Origin: Anarhynchus alexandrinus
Lineage: Eukaryota > Chordata > Aves > Charadriiformes > Charadriidae
Direction of reading: 5' to 3'
Assembly (NCBI GenBank): GCA_008711295.1
Contig: VUYV01000396.1
Location: forward strand, 242,180 to 306,179
Length of the DNA: 64,000 nt
The notes under the pieces: generated by a model
The model's input: the letters and a program-made list of their open reading frames with translations, nothing else
The model's database searches: none
What the model was told of the DNA's origin: nothing
Shown: positions 22,771-35,300 of the stretch, in pieces
How positions within the stretch are numbered: the stretch's first letter is position 1
Layout of the letters: the number at the start of each line of letters is the position of its first letter
Program-made: the position numbers and the translations under genes

Positions 22771-22920
22771 CACCCATCCCTGGAGGTGTTCAAGGCCAGG
22801 CTGGACGTGGCCTTGGGCAACCTGGTCTGGTGGGAGGTGTCCCTGCCTATGGCAGGGGGGTTGGAACTCGATGATCTTCAAGGTCCTTTCCAACCTAAAC
22901 CATTCTATGATTCTATGATT
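22771..22920 (+). mobile_element. CR1 LINE, strongly 5'-truncated (150 bp)
   Basis: CACCCATCCCTGGAGGTGTT through GGGAGGTGTCCCTGCCTATG to the tail CCATTCTATGATTCTATGAT. It belongs to the same 3'-end group as the copy that starts 820 bp further on. Confidence 0.95.
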
Positions 22921-23740
22921 CCCTGGCAGGGAGGACTCCACGGGCTCTGCTCTGGGGTCCTGCTGTCCGTCTCTCTGTGCTGCCATCTCTCTGAGCCGGT
23001 CAGGGCCTCCCTGTGAGGCTGCTGGGGACACTGGGTGGAACTGGGAGGCAGCGTGCTGCCAAATATTCCCATGCCTGTCCTGAGTAGTGGAAGAATACAA
23101 ACGTATGCCACAATGAATGCACCCACTGCCAAAAGAACACAAATAATTATTTGTCCTCGCTCTGCGGAGTGAACCGGGGCTTTGTAACGGGATCCAAGAA
23201 CTGTCCCGTGACCTCTCGGCAGCAGCAGGAGAGAAGGATGTGGCTCTAACCGGGAGAGCACCTATGAAATCAGCGGACCGAGGACCGGCCGCTGGCGGAA
23301 AGCGGAGGCGCTCCCCCACGTCCCTGGGCGACTCAGCCAGCCCAAGGGGACCCTCAGGGTGCCCTCGTCCCCCAGGCGCACCGAGGGCTAGCGGCGGCCT
23401 CTCCACACCCTCGCTGGGGGAGGCACGGGTCCCCGCACTTTCCTAGAGCTTCGCGGCCGCTTTTGGCACGGCAGCTCCCGCCAGCGGGAGAAGGGAGCGA
23501 TGAAGAATCAAGTGTCCGGGGTACCCCGGCCAGACGCGCGCTCTTGCATCTGAAAGCCTGGCTCGGAGCCAGGCCGGCACTTAAGCTCTCCTTGCCAGGC
23601 CCATGTTCTGTTAATGGGAGCCCCAGAGCTCTGTGCTACCAAGAAACAACGCGGAGACTGCCGGGAAGCGAGCCCCTGGGGACAGCCGGCAGAGAGCACG
23701 CCTGGCACCGCTTCCCCATCGTCTTGTGCTGCTGCACTGG
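22921..23740 (-). other. unique GC-rich intron sequence
   Basis: Several CpG-rich stretches (23250-23480). No exon recognised. The open frames at 22747-23446 are on both strands and resemble no known protein. Confidence 0.5.
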
Positions 23741-24708
23741 GAGGCGGTACTGGGACCAGTGCTGTTCAACATCTTTGACACGGACAGTAGGGTTGAGTGC
23801 ACCCTCAGCAAGTTTGCTGATGACACCAAGCTGTGTGGCGAGGTAGACACGCTGGAGGGGAGGGATGCCATCCAGAGGGACCTGGACAGGCTGGAGAGGT
23901 GGGCCCAAGCCAACCTCATGCAGTTCAACAAGGGCAAGCGCAAGGTCCTACATCTGGGTCGGGGCAATCCCCAGCACAAATCCAGGCTGGGTGGGGAATG
24001 GCTGGAGAGCAGCCCTGAGGAGAAGGACCTGGGGGTGCTGATTGACAAGAAACTCAGCATGAGCCAGCAATGTGCGATCGCAGCCCAGAAGGCCAACCGC
24101 ATCCTGGGCTGCATCAAAAGAAGTGTGGCCAGCAGGGTGAGGGAGGTGATTCTGCCCCTCTACTCCACTCTCGTGAGACCCCACCTGGAGTACTGCGTCC
24201 AGCTCTGGAGTCCCCAGCATAAGAAGGACACGGAGCTGTTGGAGCGGGACCAGAGGAGACCCCGGAGATGCTGCGAGGGCTGGAGCCCCTCTGCTGGGAG
24301 GACAGGCTGAGAGAGTTGGGGCTGTTCAGCCTGGAGAAGAGAAAGCTCCGGGGAGACCTTAGTGTGGCCTTCCAGTCCCTAAAGGGGCTCCAGGAGAGCT
24401 GGGGAGGGACTTTTTACTGGGGCATGTAGTGACAGGACAAGGGGGAATGGCTTCAAACTGGAAGAGGGCAGGTTTAGATTAAACATTAGGAAGAAGTTTT
24501 TCACTCTGAGGGCGGTGAGCCCCTGGCACAGGTTGCCCAGAGAAGCTGTGGCTGCCCCATCCCTGGAGGTGTTCAGGGCCAGGTTGGACGGGGCTTGGAG
24601 CAACCTGGTCTGGTGGGAGGTGTCCCTGCCTATGGCAGGGGGGTTGGAACTCGATGATCTTCACGGTCCCTTCCAACCTAAACCATTCTATGATTCTATG
24701 ATTCTATG
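23741..24708 (+). mobile_element. CR1 LINE, longest copy in the window (968 bp)
   Basis: It covers the end of the reverse-transcriptase domain, the C-terminal part of the ORF2-type frame, the 3' untranslated end and a tail of three ATTCTATG units. It is 5'-truncated within the RT domain, just upstream of the catalytic FADD motif. It sits in the same orientation as the 150-bp copy at 22771. The sequence is close to the copies at 31.9 and 36.2 kb, so this group was active fairly recently. Confidence 0.97.
23746..24310 (+). pseudogene. CR1 reverse-transcriptase remnant (C-terminal part)
   Basis: An open frame of about 188 codons inside the CR1 copy. It starts near GPVLFNIF, carries the RT active-site motif as KFADDTKL (about residue 60 of the frame from 23633), and then has [13 protein letters not shown] and [24 protein letters not shown] segments (here [14 protein letters not shown] and [20 protein letters not shown]). 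A short deletion lies before the FADD motif (FDTDSRVE), where family members have a longer loop. The frame is lost near 24255 through a small indel, and the ancestral frame continues in another phase ([18 protein letters not shown]). It lacks the endonuclease, fingers and most of the palm, so it cannot make a working enzyme. Confidence 0.9.
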
Positions 24709-27700
24709 CCCTGGGTGGTGGCCACCAGACCCCCAGCAGAAGCAGCAGGGTGCCATGGTGCAAGGAGCTGTCACTGGTGTACAGACCAGTTCTGGTTCAG
24801 CACGCCGCTTTCTAGGTAGACACAGTAACTGAGAGCAGAACTGCATTTCGCATGTGTAAATGCGTTTGCCCATTATGCTGGCAAGCGACCGCTGTGACAA
24901 ACATCTCAGAAAATGAGTATGTTCCTCCTACTACTTTCATCAGTCTTTGTCATCCCCCATGTCCTCATCTTCAATTGAGAAATTCCTTATTGATTTAATT
25001 TGCAAATGCCTATAAGTCTTTCCCAAGAGCATCTGAGAAGAAGACACATCGCAGTTCAAAGCGACCGTCTGAACCGCATGATAAAACATTTGGCTAGATT
25101 TGGTGGATCTGCCTCGTAATAAATTTACTCCACATCTGATTGTCAGAGTTTAAACTTATCTCTAGTATTCTTTAACTCTCCCTGGTGTAAACCATTCCTG
25201 CCTTCTGGAGAGGTCTCATTGGATTCATAGAGGCTGAGGTTTAATTAGCGTAGACTACTTTGACTCTCTCTTCCCACCCCCGCGGTGGGTGCACTGCTGG
25301 CATTTGGATGATGCACCGTTTTGATGGGGTAGGCTTCTGTTCCTCCAGAAAGCAGCTAGGAAAGTTTGGACATCTCATTAGTTTCTCAAAACTTTGGAGT
25401 TTTCCGAACAGCCTTTCCGCTTCACCCGCAGTCCCACGAACAAGAACAGCCCCCAGCTTTGCCACCGTGAGGCTGGGAGCTCTTGGGGGATGTCGGTGGG
25501 AAGAAAAGAGGACAAATACAAAGATGATCTTGGGCAACATAGGTAAGGGAGTGCTGATTCAGCATTTCATTGCCCTGCCAGCGTCCCCTATAAACAGGGA
25601 TGATTGTAGCTTACTAATGTCTGTATAACAGATTGACAACCAACAGGATATGGTGGTAAAAAGCAGCGCCTAATCTATCAGCAGAGGCAATAGCGCTGAG
25701 TAACCTACGGCAAACAAGTGGCTCATTAACCAATCAATTGATAAAGTTAAATGGAATAACTCAGGCTAAATGCTGCCCGGCTGCCCCGGCAGAGCGCAGA
25801 GCGCAGGCAGAGCGCAGGCAGGGCTGGGGAAGGCAGGATGGGTGCACGGGTCTGTCCCCGCTCCGGCAGGACTGTCACAGCCGCCTCTGCTTGGGAACTG
25901 GAGTGGAGAGCTGGAAATTACATTTATCCCAACTAATGCCATGACAAGAGCCTGGGAAAGGGGCAAGGGAATGGGGAGGATGGGAATGAGACTGATGAAC
26001 CCAGCAGGGCTCCCGCTGCGAGCATCTCCAAGGACGGGGTACGGCTGGGGCACAGCTGCTCTCTTCCCTCGGTGTCCTGGCCTCTTGGGCACTTCTACAA
26101 GGTGGCACATGCTGAAACCACTCCAACATGCCCTCCAGGGACCAAACCGCAGCGTGAGGGAAGTCTCGAAGGTGCAGGCTGCGATGTCCCGAGGGGTCCC
26201 CATCCCACACCTCGCACCCTGGAGCCTGAGCCACATGGGACCATGTGGAGGTGCCGTCCATTTTGGGGAGCGGACAGCAGACATATCTGTCCAGACACCT
26301 CCAGACCAGCCGGCAGCATCTCTCGCGGGCAGGACAAGCTGTCTGGTGGGTCTCTGCAGCGGCTCGTGCGACACCACCGCAGCCCAACGGAGCAGTTGGC
26401 CTGGGGGTGTTGTGGCCACAGCAGTTCTTACCAGCAAACACGTGGCAGCAGGCAGCCCAGAGAGAGCACCCGAGAGCGGTCAGGATTTGGCCCTCTGAAG
26501 GGGGGACCTGGTCCCTGGAGCCCCAGTCTGACACTGCCAAACCCGGGAACCACCTGGCTGTGGGGCTGCTTTGTCTGCCTGATGGAAGTGCGATTTCTAC
26601 GGTTGTTCTTCACTGATACCTCTCAGGGACCCCCAAACACCCAGAACATCAGGGCATGATGCAAGACTGTTCCCTCCTCTTCATTCCTAAATCCTCCCTC
26701 TAAAAGCTCCCAGGCAATAAGGCTTTCACCTCTTCTCCAGGAACAATAACCCACAGCGTAACGCATTTCATCATCAGAAATATTTCCTGCTGTCCAGTCA
26801 AAATTCATCTATTGATGAACTCAAACACAGCTTCCATAATGTCATTCATGCAGTTATTTTTAGTACCAGCGTCGCCAGCAGAAATAACAGGCCTGATGTA
26901 TTTCCCCCCCCCCTCCCCTTGCTTAGAACGAGGCTTCTGAAATTATAGATGGGAGCACTAATTGAGTGCCAAGAATGCTACAAACGACGTGCGCTGCTGT
27001 GGAATCCGGTAGCAAACCACCGCGCTCCCACCCCGCTTCCAGGAGCAGTTACGTGGCTGTCCACTCGAAGCCGGCGCGTACCCACCGGCAGGATCATTTC
27101 TGACCACAGTTGATGTTTGTTGCTAGAAACTCTCCCTGGCGAGGACGCATTTCACATTTTTTTACCCAAAAAGAACATTAATCGTAAGGAACTTCCCCTC
27201 CCCTTGGTTTTTATTTGTGGTTCTTCAGGCATAGTAAGGAGTCCTTCGATTCTTTTGGTTTCTGCGGTGGGGCGATGGCCTCCTGCCCGTGGCTCCTGGG
27301 CTCTCCAGACCACCTCCCAGTCCCATACTGGGCCAGCCCAGCCGGCTTCCTTGCCCAAGTCACGCAAACAACCCTGCGCAGCTAAGGCTGAACTGTTACA
27401 CAGCTACGAGAGCAACAAAAGGAAAGAAAAGCTTTCTGTTCTCCAGTCATTTAAACAAATAAGATAAACAGCATTTGCCAGCCCAGGAAGATTATGTGTG
27501 GCTTTTGTCTGCCCTGTTTTGGTTTCCCGTGCTAAGCACTCGCTCACCCATTCACAGTCACTAATGCCCAAGGCTCAGAGTTGCACTCCCTCGTGTTGAT
27601 TTCCATGTGTACTTTAGGGTTTCTTTACATACCCAAATCCTCATTATCACTCTAAACCACGGTACATTACAGGAACGGCGGGCTGATAAAAGTCCTCCTG

Positions 27701-29840
27701 ATTCAAAGCAGTAGTGAGCCTATTACCACTGAAAGCACCGCTCCCCAGCTGCAGAAGCACGCAAGAATCGAGTGGGAGAAACAAAAAGAAACCAGCTGTT
27801 GAAACAGCAAGGATGGAGAGGTGTATGAGTAGTAGCAGCAGTGGCACAGATCGCTGGGTACCAGAGCAGGAGGCTCGGGGTGAACAGCCTCATCTCCAGA
27901 GGATTATTTTCACCTCAGAACCAACGTGATTTCCCGAGCATTCGAGTCAGATCTCCCTTCGCCCCTCCCTAGTAGCCTCCTATCTCGACGTACATATTTC
28001 TGGCTTGTTTTTCTTTCAATTGCCCCTTATTTCCTTATTTTCCTCGCTCTTCTTGGCGCGTGAATATTAATAGTCTTGGCTCTGTGTCACCCCTCACTAA
28101 CCTGTTCCCTTCCGTCACTGCCTGTGGCAGTTTGGGTCTTTCCTTCCATCAGTTTGTCCGCCCAGGAACTCATCGTTTCGTAAAACCCTGCAAACCCACG
28201 GCAGCAGATGGAATCACATCACACGGAAAGCAAATGTGTCCAAATGCCAACGAAGGCGGTGGGTAGCGCGGCTGTGGGGCGACCGTGGGCACCGGGTCCC
28301 GCAGGGCTCGAGCCCCCCGAACCGCCCGGTGGATGCCGGAAAAACATAACGTACTCAACGCCGACCCCTTCCGACCCAAATTTCCCGGGCCCCGTGCAAT
28401 TAGCCGTCAGCGAAGGGACTGTTTAAGGGCCGGATAGAAGTTCTGCTGAAATCCGTGAGGGTTTCTATTTTCTTCCCGAAGAGTTGGATCGGGCCCTGGG
28501 AATGCATTTGTTTGTTTTTCCCTTGTCATCAGCCTGCCTTTGGCTGAGGGCGATAATCCATTCAGGGAGGACCTGTTTATCTGCGAGAACAGCAGCATGG
28601 CTGTGAAGAGGTAAGAGTGGGAGTGTGCTTCAGGCCAGAAAAATGCAGATTATAGCCCCGCTAGTAATGAATCCAGCACAGAAAGAAAGAAATGCAGATT
28701 GTTCTAATTTTCTGAATAGATTTAATTCCATTTTGTTCCCCGCGAGTCCCTTCGCTGACAATTGTCTGAGTGGAGGGAGGAAAAAAGGGTTCCAAGCAAA
28801 ACACTTGTCCATGAAGGATGTTATTAAAATGTCCTACTTGAACACTGGCGCTCTGCAGACCAGAGTTGCAGAATATAAGCGCTCTCTCTCCCTTAGACGA
28901 GCTTTGTCTAAATGCAGAATGTTTTGTCAATTATTTTCCAAAAGCGCAATTGCTATCATCAGAATTAGAGTTGGCTTGGCTCGTCCTGCCTGATTTAGCA
29001 CCCACTTGAACAGGGTGGGTTCAGAAGTTCAACAAGAACTTGAGGGCTGTTGGATTTGCAGCAGGCTTAGAAAACACTCAAGAAAACAACGGGGGGAGGG
29101 AACAGATGGGCAAAATATACAAAATGGGGGTGAAAACCAGAGAGTGGCCAGAGAAATGAAAAAAAACCTGCGGCAATTAAAAATCCCCTGAAGAAGCACG
29201 GTGGCAGAAGTCTCCGACTAGGTGAACTTCCATCGTTTGGCTTCAGAGGACTCATGCTCACTTACACCTGCATACAGATCTGGTTCCATCTGTTTGCTGA
29301 ACCTGGCAGTCCTTCAGCAGAGAATTTGGCTGGAGGTCTGCAGCATGGATGTCGGTCAAGTTTTAGCAGAGGACTTGGCCCTACCATCCTCCTATGTAAC
29401 TTCCTTTCCTTTAATGGTTTGGGCAACGCGTCCTGTCCTCGTGCAAGTGGTGAGACGGGAAAATGCAGATTCTTGTGGCCAGCTGTGGGGTTTGGGGTTT
29501 TGTTCCTTGCAAGACTCAAGAGCGATGGGGCTTCCCAGGGCACTCCCTGCAGTGCAATCCATTACATCACATCATGAACCGATCTGACCCGTGAAGTCTG
29601 CATGCACCTCATCCTGTCCTTCAAAAGCTTTTCTTCAACCTCTCCTTGATTTGGGGGAGGGAGGGGCATCTTAATTCTGCAAAGCTGGCTTCCAACTAGA
29701 CCCACTCGCCTCTTACCATGGGCTAGAGCTGCCTGTTCCTCACCCCACCACTCTCTTGAAGATTGAAGAAACTTGTTCTGACCTTTCCTTTTAAACTAGA
29801 GGAAGCTTTTGCATATGAATTCTCACCTGCTTTTCACATT
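24709..29840 (-). other. unique intron sequence with a GC-rich island of long open frames
   Basis: No transposon recognised in these 5.1 kb. 25770-26660 is GC-rich and open for long stretches in several frames: 242 codons on plus (25770-26498), 223 and 221 on minus (25766-26437, 25875-26540), and 195 on plus (26072-26659). None resembles a known protein. Codon-free GC content can explain them. A small tandem repeat of GCAGAGCGCAG type lies at 25790-25822. 28640-29000 is AT-rich. Confidence 0.55.
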
Positions 29841-30580
29841 TCATAGAATCATAGAATTGTCTAGGTTGGAAGGGACCTTTAAGACCATTGAATCCAGCCA
29901 TCAACCTGACACTGCCAAACCCACCACTAAACCATGTCCCTCAGCACCACGTCTACACATCTTTTAAATACCTCCAGGAATGGCGACTCCACCACTTCCC
30001 TGGGCAGCCTCTTCCAATGTTTGATAACCTTTTCGGTGAAGAAATTTTTCCCAATATCCATCCTAAACTTCCCCTGGTGCAACTTGGAGCCATTTCCTCT
30101 TGTCCTATCACCTGTTCCTTGGGAGAAGAGACCGACCCCCCTCTGACTGACCCCCCCTACACCCTCTTTCAGGGAGCTGTAGAGCGTGAGAAGGTCTCCC
30201 CTCAGGGTTCTTTTCTCCAGGCTGAACACCCCCAGGTCCCTCAGCTGCTCCTCATCAGACGTGTGCTCCAGACCCCTCACCAGCTCTGTTGCCCTCCTCT
30301 GGACACGCTCCAGCACCTCAATGTCTTTCTTGTCGTGAGGGGCCCAAACTGAACACAGCACTCGAGGTGGGGCCTCACTAGTGCTGAGTACAGGGGGACA
30401 ATCACTTCCCCAGTCCTTCTGGCCACACTATTCCTGATACAGGCCAGGATGCTGTTGGCCTTCTTGGCCACCTGGGCACACTGCTGGCTCATATTCAGCC
30501 AGCTGTTGACCAACACCCCCACGTCCCTCTCTGCCGGGCAGCTTTCCAGGTGCTCTTCCCCGTATTTACGTTCCCGTATC
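29841..30580 (-). mobile_element. CR1 LINE, 740 bp, different subfamily
   Basis: Reversed tail TCATAGAATCATAGAATTGT, then CTAGGTTGGAAGGGACCTTT and a 3' untranslated end (CCAGCCATCAACCTGACACT) unlike the main group. On the minus strand the coding part reads [17 protein letters not shown] and, further 5', [20 protein letters not shown] and [19 protein letters not shown]. Frameshifts split it into at least two frames. It is 5'-truncated downstream of the FADD motif. Confidence 0.95.
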
Positions 30581-31424
30581 ACAGGCACCAAGGGCATCAA
30601 AGCTTTATGCCAAGAGCAAAGGCAACTGGAGAAACTTGCTGAGGACCATCACGTTCTGTTCGTTCTGTGAGTAGCAGCATTGTCCCCGGCGTGCTAGGGC
30701 CTCATCCCTCGTGAAGAAGACACAGTCCCTTCCCCTAAACTCTGACTGTGTGACTGTGCTATTATTGGTACATCCAATGCTGAACGGCCAAAGGAAAACA
30801 CTGCAGAGGCTCTTGCTTTTCCCAGATAAAGGACAGCAGGCGCAAAGGCAAACATAGCCTCTCCTGAGCACATGTGACAGTCACGGCATCAGCGGCTCGC
30901 CACCAAAATGCCTCATCCCTCCTGACGGGTCTTGTCCTAAAACAATGTCTTAAACTCCGCAGCTGGGCTGGATTTTCCATATCCAGCTGGAACTGCCAAA
31001 GGAACAGAAGATACCTCTTCGTTTGGAGCGAAAAGCCCTTCCCAGCACTGTGTCTATAACCAGTAGGCACCGTTTGCCATCCTTCTCCTAAATGGAGGTG
31101 CAGCTGTGGCACCCTAAAGCAGGGTATGCCTGGGGAAGGATGTCTGCTCCGCTACACGCCTGTGCGGGGCAGTGGATAAAGGGTATTTCGCAGAGATGGA
31201 ACACTACAGCTCCTGTAGGCGGCAAGGGCAGGTTTCCTCTGCTGTTTTCACTCAGAGGTGGGCTCCTGGCTCCAAAGCACCCAGCCCGTCTCCTGCAGTG
31301 CACCTGCGTGGCACAGTGTGCCTGCGTAAGGACTTGGCTTAACTTGGGGGAAGCACACACAGGACAGTTGGAGCTCTGGGACAATCTAGTTTCTCCCTCC
31401 TAAACACAGCACCTTTATATTTCT
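30581..31424 (-). other. unique intron sequence
   Basis: No exon or repeat recognised. Confidence 0.5.
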
Positions 31425-31625
31425 TACTGAGTTTTACCTCATCATTTTTTCTGGGCCGTTTCAGCAGCACTAGTTTTGATCCTGTCTTCTTCAGCCCTTG
31501 CAGCTCCTCACCAGTATTTTTGAGCCATATCTTCTTGTGAGTTGTGCTCTTCTAACTCTACTACCCCCAAACATGAATGGGAACGCTGAATAGCACTGGG
31601 AGCAGGACCGGATCACGTCAGGAAA
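31425..31625 (-). mobile_element. probable ancient CR1-like LINE relic
   Basis: The plus strand reads TTTCTTACTGAGTTTTACCT, then CTTCAGCCCTTGCAGCTCCT, and ends GAATAGCACTGGGAGCAGGA. The order and wording match the reversed RT region of old sauropsid CR1 elements, on either side of the FADD motif, with deletions and many substitutions. The frames are destroyed. The boundaries are approximate and the call rests on pattern memory, not alignment. Confidence 0.5.
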
Positions 31626-31924
31626 AACATCCCCTCAGTTTGAAAGCCAATAAAAACAACGTGGGCACTCAGCAGCCCACTGCACGCTCCCTCTGCTCAA
31701 CACCGTGTCTTACGCAGCACTTTTTATACAGCTGCTTGTTAATTTTTGACGGCGTGCATCCCTCATGACTAAATTCAGGCACAGCGACATTCACTTCTGT
31801 AATCCCCCTTTGTTCTCCTAAGCTAGTGGTCTTGCTTTCCCCCCCTCTACTGAGAGCTTCGGGGGTAGTCCATGAAAGAAAAAGGTGTACCTCTCAATTT
31901 GCATCCTAATAATCGCTTCAGAGC

Positions 31925-32381
31925 TGAGGAGAGCCACGAGGATGACCCGAGGGCTGGAGCACCTCTCCTATGAGGAGAGGCTGAGAGAGTTGGGGCTGTT
32001 CAGCCTGGAGAAGAGAAGGCTCCGGGGAGATCTCATTGTGGCCTTCCAGTACCTAAAGGGGCTACAGGAGAGCCGGGGAGGGACTTTTTAGTGGGGCATG
32101 TAGTGATAGGATGAGGGGGAATGGCTTCAAACTGGAAGAGGGCAGGTTTAGATTGAACATTAGGAAGACGTTTTTCACTGTGAGGGTGGTGAGGCACTGG
32201 CACAGGTTGCCCAGAGAGGTTGTTGAGGCCCCATCCCTGGAGGTGTTCAAGGCCAGGCTGGACATGGCCTTGGGCAACCTGGTCTGGTGGGAGGTGTCCC
32301 TGCCTATGGCAGGGGGGTTGGAACTCGATGATCTTCAAGGTCCTTTCCAACCTAAACCATTCTGTGATTCTATGACTCTAC
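31925..32381 (+). mobile_element. CR1 LINE, 5'-truncated (457 bp)
   Basis: It starts at GAGGAGAGCCACGAGGATGA. The coding remnant reads [20 protein letters not shown] and [15 protein letters not shown]. Then come the main-group 3' untranslated end and a slightly decayed tail (TTCTGTGATTCTATGACTCT). It has an in-frame stop at TTTTTAGTGG where sister copies have TTTTTACTGG. Confidence 0.95.
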
Positions 32382-35300
32382 GATAAACAAGTTTTCTCTT
32401 ACAAATGAAGGAGAGCACTTCAAACGCAGCAGCCTCTAATGCTGCCACAACAAAAATCTTTTCTGTTTGTGTCAGGAGCGAGGGCGAAAGGGAAAAAAAT
32501 CCCAAACAGACCAGCAACAAACCAGCCCTCCCCACCCCCCCGACCCTGACGATCCCTGGCTTCTTTCCAGCCTAAAAGAGCAGCGAGCGCGAACCCCTCG
32601 CTGAGCGTGCTGCCGCCGCTCCTGCACCGCTCGAGCGAAGGATGTGTTGACACGGAGCGCTGTAAGAAGACAGACTACAGCAAAGCTGAAACGCTATCGT
32701 TTTGGCCGGGTGTCAAAAGCGCCGCTTGGAGCTCGCTCGGTTGCCGCAAGGGCAGGTAGCGTGGGGTGCCCGGCTGAAGGGACACCGCTGAGATGTCACA
32801 GCACGGCCGAGCCCCCGTGCCTCCTCCCAGGGCAAGGTCCCCCTCCTTGTCCCCACTAACATCCCGTAACAGCCTCCTTATTGAAGGCTGTGGTGGCCTC
32901 GGCGAGCAACAGAGGACCTGAGCGACCGGGCTGGAAGGGGAACTGCCTGGAGAACCAGGAGGCAAGCGCCACGCAATGAATTAGCCCTGTTAATTAGCAC
33001 ACATTCCTTACAGGCACGGCACGGGGAAATCCCGGCCGGCATTTCTAAGCTTTATCCATCTTGCAATGGTTTCCACCCTTGCCGTTGTTTACAAGCTTAA
33101 CAAACTGAAGACTGTTTGGAAGAGATGACTACTTAATCTGGCTTGTCCTAAGACCAATAGGAGAGGAGGAAGGGAAGGTCATGCACATCCGAGGTCAGCA
33201 CAGAAGCATCCTTATTTATCTTCCCTAAGCTGTTCTAAATTTTAACTCCTTCGAGGTATATTGAAATAATCAAGATGTGAATTTGGCGGTGACCGCGACT
33301 GGTGGGGAAACCCTGGCGCTCTGTTATCAATGAATTCTTTTGGGTGGGGTTCAAACTTTCACCCCATTTGGTTCCTTTGTGCAGGTCCACGTCACAGGAC
33401 CAAACACGCAGCAAAGCCCCAGATGAGCGTCCCCTGTCTCCTACATCCCACCCAGCCACCAGCTGCGGGTCACCGCTGCGAGGTGGCCGAAGCAAACGCG
33501 CTTCCAAGAGTCTAATTCCGCACCCCTGCCAGGTCAAAGCGAAAAGCAGTCCTCTAAGTATCTACTTGGGGCACGCGAATCCAGGGAGTGAGACAGACAG
33601 CTGAGCATAAAGCTGTTTTTTAGAAGCTGAGTTTAAGGTTGGCTAAAAATATGGCCTATCCCTTTCAAGGGTTATTTTGCTTACTGCGTCGACAAGAATA
33701 AAGCTATTAGTAACAGAGCGTTCAGAGTATTTGGGGCTGGTGTTTGTCTGTCAGTCACTCATCCTCCGAAACAGTCTTGTCAACATTTGGAAGGCAAGTG
33801 GGATGTATGCTCCAGCTCCCTCCGGGAAGGCTGGGAGAGGATAGTGGGGCTGTATGAGCTGCAAGAACCTGCGGCTAAATAAAACAGGATGGAGGAATGA
33901 AGGGGAAAAAAAAAATAAATCTGCTAAGGAAGAAAAATATTAGAAACCCCAAAATGTCTGGAAAAATGAAAGGCAGGTTTTAGAGGAAGAAAATAGTCAA
34001 GTATAGGGAAAAACAAACCAAAAAGAATTGTTTGCAGAAAAAATGAAGATTGAGAAAGTAATATAAGAAGAGACAATGAGTGGAGATTACACGGGGCAAG
34101 AGGAAGAGAAGCGACCACAGGATGATACAATGATCAGCTTTTGCCGGTGTAGTGCAAGAGGTGTGTTTGCACCGCAGGAATTCGCAGGACGGGGGCTGGC
34201 CCTGCACAGTGAGTCACCCCTGGCACAAGGTGGCCCTGACTGTCCAAGAGTCGGAGACCACAATCTCCTTTGTGGCTGGGGGGGTTCCGGGGATTAGCTT
34301 GTATTTCATCATACCCAAAAAAGCAAAGGCCCCCAGCTGTGGAAGCTGTGCTGCACGGGGGACTCCCTGTAAAGCCCAGCAGTGTCTCTACACGTAAAGC
34401 GCTTTCCTTAGGAAGAAGAGCTCCGTGCCTTAGGCACCCTAGAAATACCGGGCTGGCTGGGTACCTCGACCACCAGCCCTTGCACTCCGCTCTCCCACCC
34501 AGCTTGCTCCTCTGCCAGGTAGAAGGGATGGTCACAAGGAAACTGGTTTCCTTATGCTTCTCATCTCCCCCCGCCAGTGCAGGAACCTCTGCAGTCTGCA
34601 CTGCCTACACCAGCCTTCTGTCTCCCTCTGCACCTCCAGCAGATGCTGTACCAAGAGCATCTTGTCTCCTCTCCTCTCCCTCAGCTCTTCAGGACTAAGC
34701 TTTCAGTGTCGCCGTTCCTCTTCCAGACATCCTTTGTGTTTCCCCTTGGTGCTCCCCAGCCATGGGAAGCTCTGCTGTTTAACGGCGTGTTAAACATGAC
34801 CGTATTTTATTGTACCTGCTTGGAAAGGGAAGCAGGAACCCGGTAGGGGTTGCTCCCCGCACCCGTTGTCCAGGGCAAATCGCCTGCTCCCACAATACCA
34901 GCTCCAGCCTCTCCCCTACGTCTCCACCATCACATTAAAGATCCGCAGAGCCAAGTGATATTCAGCGCTTAGCACAGCAATTTCTGTTGTGACTAATCCT
35001 GCAGTTCGACACCTTTTCCCAGGGATCCCATTGCCGACAGGCACTCAGCTCCCTCTCTGCCCGAATCCGCGGCACACGGCAGAGGAGAAGGCGAAGCGAG
35101 CTCAGCGTCAGCTGCTAAACCAACGAGCTGCCTCTCCCACGGCTGAAGGCACGGACAGCCCTGGTGGTGCAGATCCTCTCCCATGGGCTGCGTTGGGAGG
35201 AATCGGCTCAGCTAAGGATGCCAGGCAGTAACTGTGGTCTGCAGAATAACCTGGTAGCGCAGGAGAACCCCGAGGTGCACAGCCTTGCCGTCGGACGATG

